The notes under the pieces were generated by a model, which saw only the letters and a list, made by a program, of their open reading frames with translations, made no database searches and had not been told where the DNA came from. A stretch of 64,000 bases of DNA from Cyclobacteriaceae bacterium (GTDB taxonomy: Bacteria > Bacteroidota > Bacteroidia > Cytophagales > Cyclobacteriaceae), in contig JANQSI010000018.1 in NCBI GenBank assembly GCA_028284125.1, forward strand, positions 248,001 through 312,000. Direction: 5' to 3'. A program made the position numbers and the translations under genes. This document shows positions 1 to 7,824 of this stretch, piece after piece (position 1 is the first letter of the stretch; every line of letters starts with the position of its first letter).

Positions 1-1133
1 AAAATAGCTGAGAGCAAAATAGCAATTGCGATTGTCGATAAAACAATGATTGGAAGGACCATCATTTTTGGACCTATTTGATCACTCAAATCCTTTCCAG
101 GAACCACTTCATTTATTGCCTGAAGTTCAAACGAGCAAATCATTTCCTCAGGATTGGCATAATAGGAGGAAGCTGTATTCTTAAGCCAGTTGAGAACTTC
201 TGTTTTTGATCTGTTTTCCTTAATGTGAATGTAATTGTAGTAGCTATCCAGATTTTCCCATGAGTTGTAAGAGGGGTTGATTAAGCCTTGATTGGCCAAC
301 ACATGCACCGTGCTCAATGAACCAATGATTTCAAATTGAATATGTGAGAACTTTGGTGGATCATCTACAATTCCGGTAATCTTGAAAGTCCCGACACCAT
401 TGATAGACATGGTTTCTCCGATCGGCTCTTTGTCTTGAAATACTTTGGTTGCAAAACTTTGACTCAGGACGACCGAAAATGGTTCGTTCAATACTGCTGA
501 CTTTTTACCTCTGATCAGATTAAATGATAGAAAATCGAAGAAATTCTCATCCGCGTAAATGCCAGTGACATTCAGTTTTTTTTCTCCGACTTCAGATAGT
601 CCGACTAGCCTCCTCCCTAATTGGGAAATTTGAATATCCGGAATTTGTTCCAGCATTTCCTTTGCCATCGGTAGTGGCGAAGTGGCCTGTTGTTTGTAGG
701 TCCAACCTCCTCGATTCTGAGTTGAGATGACCCGATAGACTTCATTTTTATGTTCTTGAAATTCATCAAATTTCAAAAGATCACTAATCATCCCAATCAC
801 AATAAGACCCGTGGACATTGCAATGGACAAACTGAAAACATTGATGAAGGAGAAGAGCTTATGTTTTCTAAGGTTTCTCAATGCGAGAATTGCATAACTC
901 GCAAATAAAGCCGCCTGGTAAGAAGGCCCGGATGTTTTTCTTTTCAATATGGTCGGACGAATCATTTTTAACACCTCTTGTGTATATATCCGTCGCGCTT
1001 TTTTTAAGCCATATTTCTCTTTGTTGAGAAGAAACTTCTCCTCGAGATCGCCTTCTAGCTCCTCAAAAAGTGAGTCTTTACAAAACCACTGAAAAAGTCG
1101 ATAAATAAAAGAAGGTATTTCCGGATGTTTCAT
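1..1133 (-). CDS. FtsX/MacB-type ABC transporter permease with permease-prefix N-terminus (partial)
   Basis: The reading frame opens at ATG 1133 and stays open to the left edge, so about 377 N-terminal residues are visible and the C-terminus lies outside the window. It begins MKHPEIPSF, like the next two genes, followed by an acidic helix-rich segment (EELEGDLEE) of about 70 residues, which I read as the permease-prefix domain. Then come a first membrane segment near residues 90-110, a MacB-type periplasmic domain with the GIVDDPP...SH motif, and the start of a second membrane block (VLPIIVLSTIAIAILLSAI) at the edge. It is the last visible gene of a PadR-led operon, 11 bp after its neighbour. 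No nucleotide-binding motif is present. The family is involved in efflux or envelope remodelling; the substrate is unknown. Confidence 0.85.
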   Translation of the reverse strand, partial: MKHPEIPSFIYRLFQWFCKDSLFEELEGDLEEKFLLNKEKYGLKKARRIYTQEVLKMIRPTILKRKTSGPSYQAALFASYAILALRNLRKHKLFSFINVFSLSIAMSTGLIVIGMISDLLKFDEFQEHKNEVYRVISTQNRGGWTYKQQATSPLPMAKEMLEQIPDIQISQLGRRLVGLSEVGEKKLNVTGIYADENFFDFLSFNLIRGKKSAVLNEPFSVVLSQSFATKVFQDKEPIGETMSINGVGTFKITGIVDDPPKFSHIQFEIIGSLSTVHVLANQGLINPSYNSWENLDSYYNYIHIKENRSKTEVLNWLKNTASSYYANPEEMICSFELQAINEVVPGKDLSDQIGPKMMVLPIIVLSTIAIAILLSAI

Positions 1134-1144
1134 TTCAATCTTAA

Positions 1145-3733
1145 TTATTCATTTCTAAGATTGGTCGCAGGATTGGTTTTGGCTGCTCTGAATGTTTGAG
1201 AACTTATGGTGACTAATGCAATAATGATTACAAGAATTGCTCCACTTCCTAGTTCTATCCATCCGATTTTGGAAACATATTCCATATGATTGACAATAGT
1301 CTTTTGGAAAACGAGATAACTCATTGGTATGGCGACAAGTGATGCCAATAGGAAGATTGGAACGAAGTTTTTCGAAAGAAGAATCGCCAGGTTATTGAAG
1401 GTAGCACCCAGTACTTTTCGAATGGTCAATTCTTTCATTCTAGACTCGGTTGTGTAAACTGCCATTCCCAACAAGCCAAGAATCGAGATTGAAATGGCAA
1501 TAACTGCTAATAGTCCAAAGGTTTTCATTGATGACGATAACTGTTGATAAGCAGAGGAAATTTTTTCGCTATAGAAAGTAGCATCAAACTGATGTTTTGA
1601 ATCTATTTTATCCCATTCATCCGCTAACCGATTCATCGTGGATATGAGGTTCGAGCTATTCACCTTCAACATCAGGTATCTTCTCTTATTCGGTTCAGCT
1701 ACAAAAGCAAAAGGCCGCAGTTCATTGAAGATCGTCCCGTAATGGAAATCCTTTACCACCCCAATAATGGTTTTTCCTTTGCCATAATAAATCACCCGTG
1801 TTCCTAGGGCTTCTTGGGGCGAGACCAACTGGAATCGTTTGACAAATTGTTCGTTTACAATAATGTGCTCTTCAGGAGAATCGGGAGCAAAATTTCGACC
1901 CGCGATCAACTCGTGATCCATGGTTTGAATGTAATTCTGATCAATTGAAAAGTTGTAAGTTCCAGCCGAATCCAATGAATTTGGGAGCTTGGCATAATCT
2001 GAACTTCTCCAACCGGTACTTGGAATAGCTGAGGCAGACGCTATACTTTCTATTTCAGGTAGTTGGGAAAACGCGTTCATCACTATTTCCTCGTCATTTC
2101 CTTGTAGTGGAACGGTCAAAACATTGGTGGTCTCGTATCCCAAATCGAAGTTCAAAGCATAATTGTATTGTTTATAAGTGAGCGTAACCAGAATGGCGAA
2201 ACCCATTGAAAAAACAAACTGCAATCCAACCATTATTTCTCGTAATCCTAACCGGCGATTCAGCCTTATCGATGAAGTTCCTTTCAGCACTCTTGAAGGA
2301 TTGAACTTCGTCAGAATTAATGATGGAAAAAACCCCGCTAGTAGGCCTGTTAACACCGCAAGACCAACAAAAAGAAGTACAGTTTTGGAAGTTATGTTCA
2401 GTAAAGTAGTCTGGGCAAAATGAGGATCAAGGGCCACAAACTCTGGCTTAATGAGTTGGAACAAAACAAAGCCGATGACCAATGCCAGCAAGGAAATAAT
2501 AACCGATTCAAGGATAAATTGAATGAACAGCTGAGCCTTACTTGCTCCTACGGTTTTTCGAATTCCTACTTCTTTAGCTCGTTTCAGCGATCGAGCAATG
2601 GAAAGATTGGTGTAATTGAAGCAAGCTGAGAACAGGACAATAATTGTGAGAACGATGATTTGGTTTACTCGCTTTTTTGGCATCACCGTACTCTGTTGAT
2701 TATTCTTTTGATCTCCCGGAAAAATTTCAGCTAATTGCTCTAGTCCAAGTGTGATATTGACTCTGTCAAGTTTTTCGTTTGCTTCAGATTCCAAAGAGTG
2801 AAAAGCGCTTTCAAATTGACTTGGATCATGTTTTTCCGGAAAAAGCACATAGACATAACTATTCCACATAGCTCCCCAATCAGAGAATAATTGCCTCCGG
2901 TCAGGAAGTGTCTTCAAAGTTTCGAGCGATGCGAGTGCATCAAATTTTAAATGCGAGTTGTATGGTGGATTTTGCGCAATTCCCGTGATTGTGTACAAAA
3001 CCCCTTTATGTAAAACTATTTCCTCTAGCACATCAAGCGATGAAAACATCTTCAATGCAAGATCCTCTGTTAGTACCAAAGAATTCGGTTCAGACAACAC
3101 TGTTTTTCTATCTCCACTGATCAATGGGAATGTGAAAACATCCAAAAAATCATTGTCTGCATAAATCCCTCGAACCTGAAACAATTTATCCCCAACTTCA
3201 ATGTCTCCCTGGAAAGAGTTATTGATTGATGTTACACCGTCAAAAATTTTATATTCTTTCAGTTTTTCACCTGTGTATAGCGAAGTAGTAGCGTATTCAT
3301 AAGAATTCGTTCTCGTCCGAGTACTGTACACTCGATAAATTCTGTCTTTCTTTTCGTGAAAAGTATCATAGCTAACCATTTCGTCAGTAAATGCGATGGT
3401 GAGCATTCCAACAGCCAAACTCATTGATAAACCGATAATGTTTATCGTGGAGAAAAGTTTATTCTTATAAAGATTTCGAAAAGCAACAACAGAGTAGTTA
3501 GATAACAAAGCAGCATTGTTCATAGGTCTTGATTGAGTTTTTTTGATAATACTTGGTCTGATCATTTTAAAAATTTCCTTTCTGTAAATTCTCCTAGCTT
3601 TAGTTAATCCGTAGCTCTCAGCATTTTTGATGAATGACTCTTCCAGGTCTCCTTCCAATTCTTCGTACATCTCATCTTTACAAAACCATTTAAACAAGCG
3701 ATATGTAAATGAGGGAATTTGCGGATGCTTCAT
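1145..3733 (-). CDS. FtsX/MacB-type ABC transporter permease with permease-prefix N-terminus
   Basis: This is an 862-residue membrane protein. Residues 1-75 form the soluble prefix (MKHPQIPSF, then EELEGDLEESF). A membrane helix follows at about 92-112, then a MacB_PCD periplasmic domain to about 350, three helices (about 358-470), a second periplasmic domain (about 530-730), and a final FtsX block with GLLGMAVYTTESRMKELTIRKVLG. That duplicated FtsX layout is typical of full-length MacB-like permeases. It is a close paralogue of the flanking genes, pointing to local tandem duplication. It lies 11 bp before the downstream permease and 18 bp after the upstream one, so the genes are surely co-transcribed. 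No ABC ATPase domain is present in the protein or encoded nearby. The transported substrate cannot be told from the sequence. Confidence 0.88.
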   Translation of the reverse strand: MKHPQIPSFTYRLFKWFCKDEMYEELEGDLEESFIKNAESYGLTKARRIYRKEIFKMIRPSIIKKTQSRPMNNAALLSNYSVVAFRNLYKNKLFSTINIIGLSMSLAVGMLTIAFTDEMVSYDTFHEKKDRIYRVYSTRTRTNSYEYATTSLYTGEKLKEYKIFDGVTSINNSFQGDIEVGDKLFQVRGIYADNDFLDVFTFPLISGDRKTVLSEPNSLVLTEDLALKMFSSLDVLEEIVLHKGVLYTITGIAQNPPYNSHLKFDALASLETLKTLPDRRQLFSDWGAMWNSYVYVLFPEKHDPSQFESAFHSLESEANEKLDRVNITLGLEQLAEIFPGDQKNNQQSTVMPKKRVNQIIVLTIIVLFSACFNYTNLSIARSLKRAKEVGIRKTVGASKAQLFIQFILESVIISLLALVIGFVLFQLIKPEFVALDPHFAQTTLLNITSKTVLLFVGLAVLTGLLAGFFPSLILTKFNPSRVLKGTSSIRLNRRLGLREIMVGLQFVFSMGFAILVTLTYKQYNYALNFDLGYETTNVLTVPLQGNDEEIVMNAFSQLPEIESIASASAIPSTGWRSSDYAKLPNSLDSAGTYNFSIDQNYIQTMDHELIAGRNFAPDSPEEHIIVNEQFVKRFQLVSPQEALGTRVIYYGKGKTIIGVVKDFHYGTIFNELRPFAFVAEPNKRRYLMLKVNSSNLISTMNRLADEWDKIDSKHQFDATFYSEKISSAYQQLSSSMKTFGLLAVIAISISILGLLGMAVYTTESRMKELTIRKVLGATFNNLAILLSKNFVPIFLLASLVAIPMSYLVFQKTIVNHMEYVSKIGWIELGSGAILVIIIALVTISSQTFRAAKTNPATNLRNE

Positions 3734-3751
3734 ACTGCTTCAATTAAAGGC

Positions 3752-6337
3752 TTATTCATTTCTAAGATTGGTCGCCGGATTGGTTTTGGCCGCTTTGAAG
3801 GTTTGTGTGCTTATAGTGATCAGCGCAATGAAAATAATCAGCAATGCTCCGCTACCGAGTTCCCATGGACCTATGTCTATTCTATATTTCATACCAGTTA
3901 GCACAGTTTGTGTGAAGAAATAGTAAGTCGAAGGAATTGCTATTAAGGAGGCTATTAAGAATATTTTCACAAAGCTTCTAGACAAGAGTAAAGTCATGCT
4001 TGTGAAAGTGGCACCAAGTACCTTGCGAATCGTAAGCTCCTTCAAACGTGATTCTGTTGTATAAACTGCCATCCCCAGAAGCCCAAGAATTGAGATTGAA
4101 ATGGCCACAATCGCAAGAAGACCAAAAGTCTTCATTGTTGTAGACAAGTCTGTGTACGCAACGGCAATCTGATCTTCATAAAAGTTGGCTTTGAAAGGAT
4201 GTTTGGAATCCACAGATGACCAAGCCTCTTCAAGTTTTGCCATCGTTTTAACAATATCTGATGACTGGATTTTCAGATTTAAGTAATCTGGTTCATCCTC
4301 CGTCACCAGAACAAACGGATCAATGTTTTTATAAACAGTGCCATAATGAAAATCCTTAACTACGCCTATGATTGTTCTACTTTCTTCATCAAATTGAATT
4401 CGTGTCCCTACTGCTTCTGATAGATCGATTTGAAATCGTTTCAGAAACTGCTCATTGACAATTACTTGTTGCCCATCAGAGTTTGAAGTAAAGTTTTCAC
4501 CAGCAAGAAGTTCGTGCCCCAAATTTTCAAGATACTTTGCATCGATCCCAAGTGTGTTTGCATCCACCGAATCTATGGATTCGGGTAATTTGGCAAATGC
4601 TGAATTTGTGATTCCGGTGCTAGGAATAAATGAGGAGGAAGAAATGCCTTCTACCTCAGGTATGTTTGCAAAAGCAGATCTCAGAATATCCGGATTGTTG
4701 TTCTGAAGATCTACATTTAAGATATTCTCCGTCTCAAAGCCAAGATCAAAGTTCATCGCATAACTGTACTGCTTGTACGTAAGGATCACCAAAATTGCAA
4801 AGCCCATTGTGAGCATGAATTGGATTCCTGCCATGACTTCTCGAATATGAAACCCCTTACTTACCTTCATTTTATGAATTCCTTTCAACACTTTCGTAGG
4901 TGTAAACCTTGTCATGACAATTGAAGGAACCGAGCCCGAAAAAAGTCCGACAAGTACAGCCAGCAACAAAAAGAACAGCGTTATTAATGGCGTTAATTCA
5001 AGTGTGGTGGTATTGGTGATGTAGTGGGCAAAATTCAAAAACTCTGGTTTTATCAAGAGAAAAAGCAGATATGCGAATGTCAACGAAACCAACGACATGA
5101 GTATGGAGTCGAAGATGAACTGGATGAACAACTGGATTCTTGTTGCTCCTACTACTTTCCTCACACCAACTTCTTTGGATCGCTTCATCGATCGGGCCAA
5201 CGACAAATTGCTATAGTTGAAACCCGCTGAGAAAAGTACAATTGCTGCAAGAACTAAAATCCTATTTATAGTTTGCTTCCGGATTACGGGGCTAATTTGA
5301 TTGTACTTTGCGTCATTTGGTGAAATGCTGTCAAGAGACTCCAAGCCAAGAGTTATCTCAAACCGATCGACTTTTGCATTCTCCTCGGAATCAAGCTTGA
5401 TCAGGTTTTTCATAACCTGATCCATGTCTGCATTTTCGGGAAGTAAAACATAAACGTAACTCATCCACATATTTCCCCATTGAAAAGTCGTTTCAAACTC
5501 CGGTTTAGCTTTCATCGTGGAGATTGAAGCAAGTGCTTCAAATTTGATATGCGAGTTGCTGGGAGGATCTTTGACAACACCTGTTATTTGGTACGAATCC
5601 TCATTTTTCACAAGCACCTCACCAATTACATTCTTCTTTCCAAATAGTTTTTCAGCCAAACTTTCTGTTACAACCACAGAAAAGGGTTCCTTCAACGCGG
5701 AATTCGGATCTCCATATTCAAGCGGAAATGTGAAAACTTCAAAGAAGTCTTCGCCAGCAAGTAGCCACTTAACCTGAAATAGGTTTTGACCTACAAAAAC
5801 ATCCCCGCTGAAACGTTTGAATAGTGGAACAATTTTGTCAAATCCGCCGAAATCATTAAGCCGTTCAGCTGTTATCAATGAGGTTGTTGCATACTCGTAA
5901 GGGTCTTCGTTTACATTGGTTCTTGTGCTGGTAATCCGATATATCCTATCCCCATTTTCATGAAAATTATCATAGGAATGAATTTCGTATGAAAAAGTGA
6001 TGGCCAAAAGCCCGATTGCCAAGCTCATAGAAAGGCCAAGTACATTTATTAAAGAGAAAAGTTTGTTCTTGGATAGGTTTCTATAGGCGACAACCGAATA
6101 GTTCGCCATTAACGCCATACTGTAAACCGGACCAGATTTAGATTTTTTCAGAATAGTAGGTCTAAGCATCCTAAAAACCTCTGACGTATAAATCCTTCTT
6201 GCCTTTCGCAAGCCATATTTTTCTTTATTCTTAAGAAGAGATTCCTCAAGGTCTCCTTCCAACTCTTCAAAAAGCGTCTCTTTACAAAACCACTTAAACA
6301 ATCGGTAAGAAAATGACGGAACTTCCGGATGTTTCAT
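3752..6337 (-). CDS. FtsX/MacB-type ABC transporter permease with permease-prefix N-terminus
   Basis: This is the first permease after padR, and it has the same architecture as its neighbour: prefix domain about 1-75 (KHPEVPSF, EELEGDLEESL), one helix, MacB_PCD domain, three helices, second MacB_PCD domain, and a terminal FtsX block with TTESRLKELTIRKVLGATF. The open frame extends to a TTG at 6346 inside padR, but the paralogues begin MKHP, so I chose ATG 6337, giving 861 residues. This start lies one base after the padR stop codon, an arrangement that favours translational coupling. The gene is clearly paralogous to the permease at 1145-3733. Permease function is well supported by the fold. 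The partner ATPase is not in the window and the substrate is unknown. Confidence 0.88.
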   Translation of the reverse strand: MKHPEVPSFSYRLFKWFCKETLFEELEGDLEESLLKNKEKYGLRKARRIYTSEVFRMLRPTILKKSKSGPVYSMALMANYSVVAYRNLSKNKLFSLINVLGLSMSLAIGLLAITFSYEIHSYDNFHENGDRIYRITSTRTNVNEDPYEYATTSLITAERLNDFGGFDKIVPLFKRFSGDVFVGQNLFQVKWLLAGEDFFEVFTFPLEYGDPNSALKEPFSVVVTESLAEKLFGKKNVIGEVLVKNEDSYQITGVVKDPPSNSHIKFEALASISTMKAKPEFETTFQWGNMWMSYVYVLLPENADMDQVMKNLIKLDSEENAKVDRFEITLGLESLDSISPNDAKYNQISPVIRKQTINRILVLAAIVLFSAGFNYSNLSLARSMKRSKEVGVRKVVGATRIQLFIQFIFDSILMSLVSLTFAYLLFLLIKPEFLNFAHYITNTTTLELTPLITLFFLLLAVLVGLFSGSVPSIVMTRFTPTKVLKGIHKMKVSKGFHIREVMAGIQFMLTMGFAILVILTYKQYSYAMNFDLGFETENILNVDLQNNNPDILRSAFANIPEVEGISSSSFIPSTGITNSAFAKLPESIDSVDANTLGIDAKYLENLGHELLAGENFTSNSDGQQVIVNEQFLKRFQIDLSEAVGTRIQFDEESRTIIGVVKDFHYGTVYKNIDPFVLVTEDEPDYLNLKIQSSDIVKTMAKLEEAWSSVDSKHPFKANFYEDQIAVAYTDLSTTMKTFGLLAIVAISISILGLLGMAVYTTESRLKELTIRKVLGATFTSMTLLLSRSFVKIFLIASLIAIPSTYYFFTQTVLTGMKYRIDIGPWELGSGALLIIFIALITISTQTFKAAKTNPATNLRNE

Positions 6338-6338
6338 C

Positions 6339-6659
6339 TCAAGCAAGTTTTGGTATGAGTTTCCACATATCCTGTCGAAGATCTTTCGCTTCTTTCAAGA
6401 CCACAACTCCTTTGTTGCTCACCTGGTAATATCTTTTTCTTCTTCCCCCTCGTTCAGCGGTAGGCTCTCCGTAAGAAGAAGTGATAAATCCCTTTTCTTC
6501 AAGACGAGTAAGTGCTGTTTGCAAAGCTCCCCTGCTGGTCTTTCTCTTCATTCGACTATCAATCTCCTCTTGGATGGTAACTCCGTATGCATTTTCATCC
6601 AGGATTAGAATGCTTAACATGACGATTTCCTGAAATTCTCCAAGGTGTGTCCCTTTCAT
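6339..6659 (-). CDS. PadR family transcriptional regulator
   Basis: This 106-residue protein has the short PadR winged-helix layout: the N-terminal helix (GEFQEIVMLSILIL), the recognition region (GALQTALTRLEEKGFITSSYG), the wing (GGRRKRYYQVSNKG) and a short C-terminal helix. PadR proteins are usually dimeric, ligand-sensitive repressors of neighbouring transporter genes. It leads the operon containing three permeases with the prefix domain, a pairing known from PadR-linked orphan permeases in other phyla. Two 20-bp direct repeats sit immediately upstream and are the obvious operator candidates, implying autoregulation. The inducer is unknown. Family assignment is secure; the regulatory target is inferred from position. 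Confidence 0.92.
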   Translation of the reverse strand: MKGTHLGEFQEIVMLSILILDENAYGVTIQEEIDSRMKRKTSRGALQTALTRLEEKGFITSSYGEPTAERGGRRKRYYQVSNKGVVVLKEAKDLRQDMWKLIPKLA

Positions 6660-6663
6660 ATTC

Positions 6664-6718
6664 TTATATGTTACTTAAATGGAGACGTAATATAATAATT
6701 ATATGTTACTTAAATGGA
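6664..6718. promoter_or_regulatory. Two 20-bp direct repeats upstream of padR (candidate operator)
   Basis: The 20-base sequence ttatatgttacttaaatgga occurs exactly at 6664-6683 and again at 6699-6718, a 35-bp period. The proximal copy begins only 4 bp from the padR start codon at 6659. PadR regulators commonly bind AT-rich sites with ATGT/ACAT cores, and both copies contain ATGTTAC. I infer an autoregulatory operator overlapping the padR promoter; it could also influence the divergent VOC gene. Confidence 0.55.
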
Positions 6719-6810
6719 TATAAAATGTCAGCTCTCATCTTTCAAGTCTCATTCAATTGAGAGAATACCTAAGTCCTTTTCCTTATTGCTTTTTTTGTAC
6801 TTAAAAAAGA

Positions 6811-7224
6811 ATGAAAGAACCTTACAACACCTACAGACCAGATGGATTCAGAACAGTCAACCCCTATCTTTTTGCAGAAGATCCCGAAATCCTAATTGAT
6901 TTTTTGCAGAAAGCTTTTGACGCCAAAGAAATGAACAGATCCTTAACGCCAAATGGGGAAATAGCAAATAGCATAGTAAAAATTGGCGATTCTTGTTTTA
7001 TGATAAGTCAGGCGAGAGATCGATTTCTTGGTATGCGAACTTCTTTTTATTTGTTCGTAAATGATGTGGATGAAATCTATGACAGAGCATTGAAGTGTGG
7101 AGCTAAAAGTGAATTGAAACCGATGGATATGTCTTATGATGATCGCCAAGGAGGTATTATAGATCCTGCAGGAAATTACTGGTGGATTTCGAAACGATTG
7201 GTGAATGAACCATACAGCGACTAG
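6811..7224 (+). CDS. VOC family (glyoxalase/PhnB-like) protein
   Basis: This 137-residue protein matches the PhnB/glyoxalase-like part of the vicinal oxygen chelate superfamily: an N-terminal half with NPYLFAEDPEILIDFLQKAF, a central SCFMISQARD strand, a second module with SFYLFVNDVDEIYDRALKCGAK, and the C-terminal signature DRQGGIIDPAGNYWWISKR. These proteins are cytosolic, metal-binding or metal-free dimers; many act on small electrophiles or confer drug resistance, but the substrate cannot be assigned here. The ATG at 6811 is preceded by a purine-rich AAAAAAGA. It is divergent from padR with about 150 bp between them, so the direct repeats at 6664-6718 could affect it too. Confidence 0.85.
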   Translation: MKEPYNTYRPDGFRTVNPYLFAEDPEILIDFLQKAFDAKEMNRSLTPNGEIANSIVKIGDSCFMISQARDRFLGMRTSFYLFVNDVDEIYDRALKCGAKSELKPMDMSYDDRQGGIIDPAGNYWWISKRLVNEPYSD

Positions 7225-7286
7225 TTAAGCAAATCAATCAGACTTATATAAACAGCATAGATTTCTCAGAGCATTCATACTTTTCA

Positions 7287-7328
7287 TAGTAAGTATTTTC
7301 GTTAACGAAAGAAACTGATAACTTACTA
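7287..7328. promoter_or_regulatory. Nested inverted repeats upstream of the 7352 gene
   Basis: A perfect 14-bp palindrome, TTTCGTTAACGAAA, sits at 7297-7310. It lies inside a second perfect inverted repeat with 8-bp arms, TAGTAAGT (7287-7294) and ACTTACTA (7321-7328). The structure lies 24 bp before the start codon at 7352. It could be an operator for a dimeric regulator or a cruciform-forming leader. The symmetry is directly visible; the function is inferred. Confidence 0.45.
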
Positions 7329-7351
7329 CTAGCAACTTATTTACCAAGTAA

Positions 7352-7771
7352 ATGAAAACCCAATACGTAAAGCTCCTGAAAAAACAAATTGGAAAGTTAG
7401 AAGATGAGCACTTCGATCTTGAAGCATGGAAAAGTAGCGCAATTGCTGTGTTGTCACGGGTCTTTGGAAAAAATGATGCGAGAGTAGATCAAATCGATGA
7501 CCTCAAAATCGACTACAGTAGTTGGGCACTAAGAGATTCTAGCTCCAATTACAAACCTGTCGAAACCGCCAAATTGAAAGGAAAGGAGATCTTAAATACC
7601 GCAGTTGAAGAAATAGAGATTTTTGGAGCTCCAGAAAATCACTCTTCAGATATCTTGGGAAAAGAATTTGCCAAAGAAATTCAAAGCATGAGTGAGTCAG
7701 AAAGAAAAAAGCACTTCGAAGGAATGAAAAAAGATAAGTTGGTTGAGTTGTTGATGAAGCTGACTTCCTGA
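7352..7771 (+). CDS. Conserved hypothetical protein
   Basis: I do not recognise a named family for this 139-residue soluble protein. The N-terminal 60 residues (KLLKKQIGKLEDEHFDLEAW, then VLSRVFGKNDARVDQI) look like an alpha-helical module, followed by YSSWALRD and a helical C-terminus rich in Lys, Glu and Ser that ends MKKDKLVELLMKLTS. No signal peptide, membrane segment or cysteine pair is present. The gene stands alone, with an unusual nested palindrome in its upstream region and a REP-like hairpin downstream at 7787-7812, convergent with purH. Codon use resembles the neighbours. Real coding status is likely from length and composition; function is unknown. Confidence 0.7.
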   Translation: MKTQYVKLLKKQIGKLEDEHFDLEAWKSSAIAVLSRVFGKNDARVDQIDDLKIDYSSWALRDSSSNYKPVETAKLKGKEILNTAVEEIEIFGAPENHSSDILGKEFAKEIQSMSESERKKHFEGMKKDKLVELLMKLTS

Positions 7772-7786
7772 ACTCTTTTCTTAAGG

Positions 7787-7812
7787 GTCATTCTGAACTT
7801 GTTTCAGAATCT
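7787..7812. repeat. REP-like hairpin, half-copy of a dispersed element
   Basis: gtcattctgaacttgtttcagaatct begins with the ten bases GTCATTCTGA and ends with GAATCT, as do the repeats at 18543-18570 and 38149-38175. It contains a perfect 7-bp stem, TTCTGAA/TTCAGAA, around a 5-base loop. It sits between two convergent genes, so it may also act as a weak bidirectional terminator. Confidence 0.5.
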
Positions 7813-7824
7813 TCCAGCCAATTT

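Noticed and set aside
2178..2629. Plus-strand frames opposite the permease genes
   Set aside because: They are antisense shadows with poor composition; the minus-strand permease frames explain the sequence.
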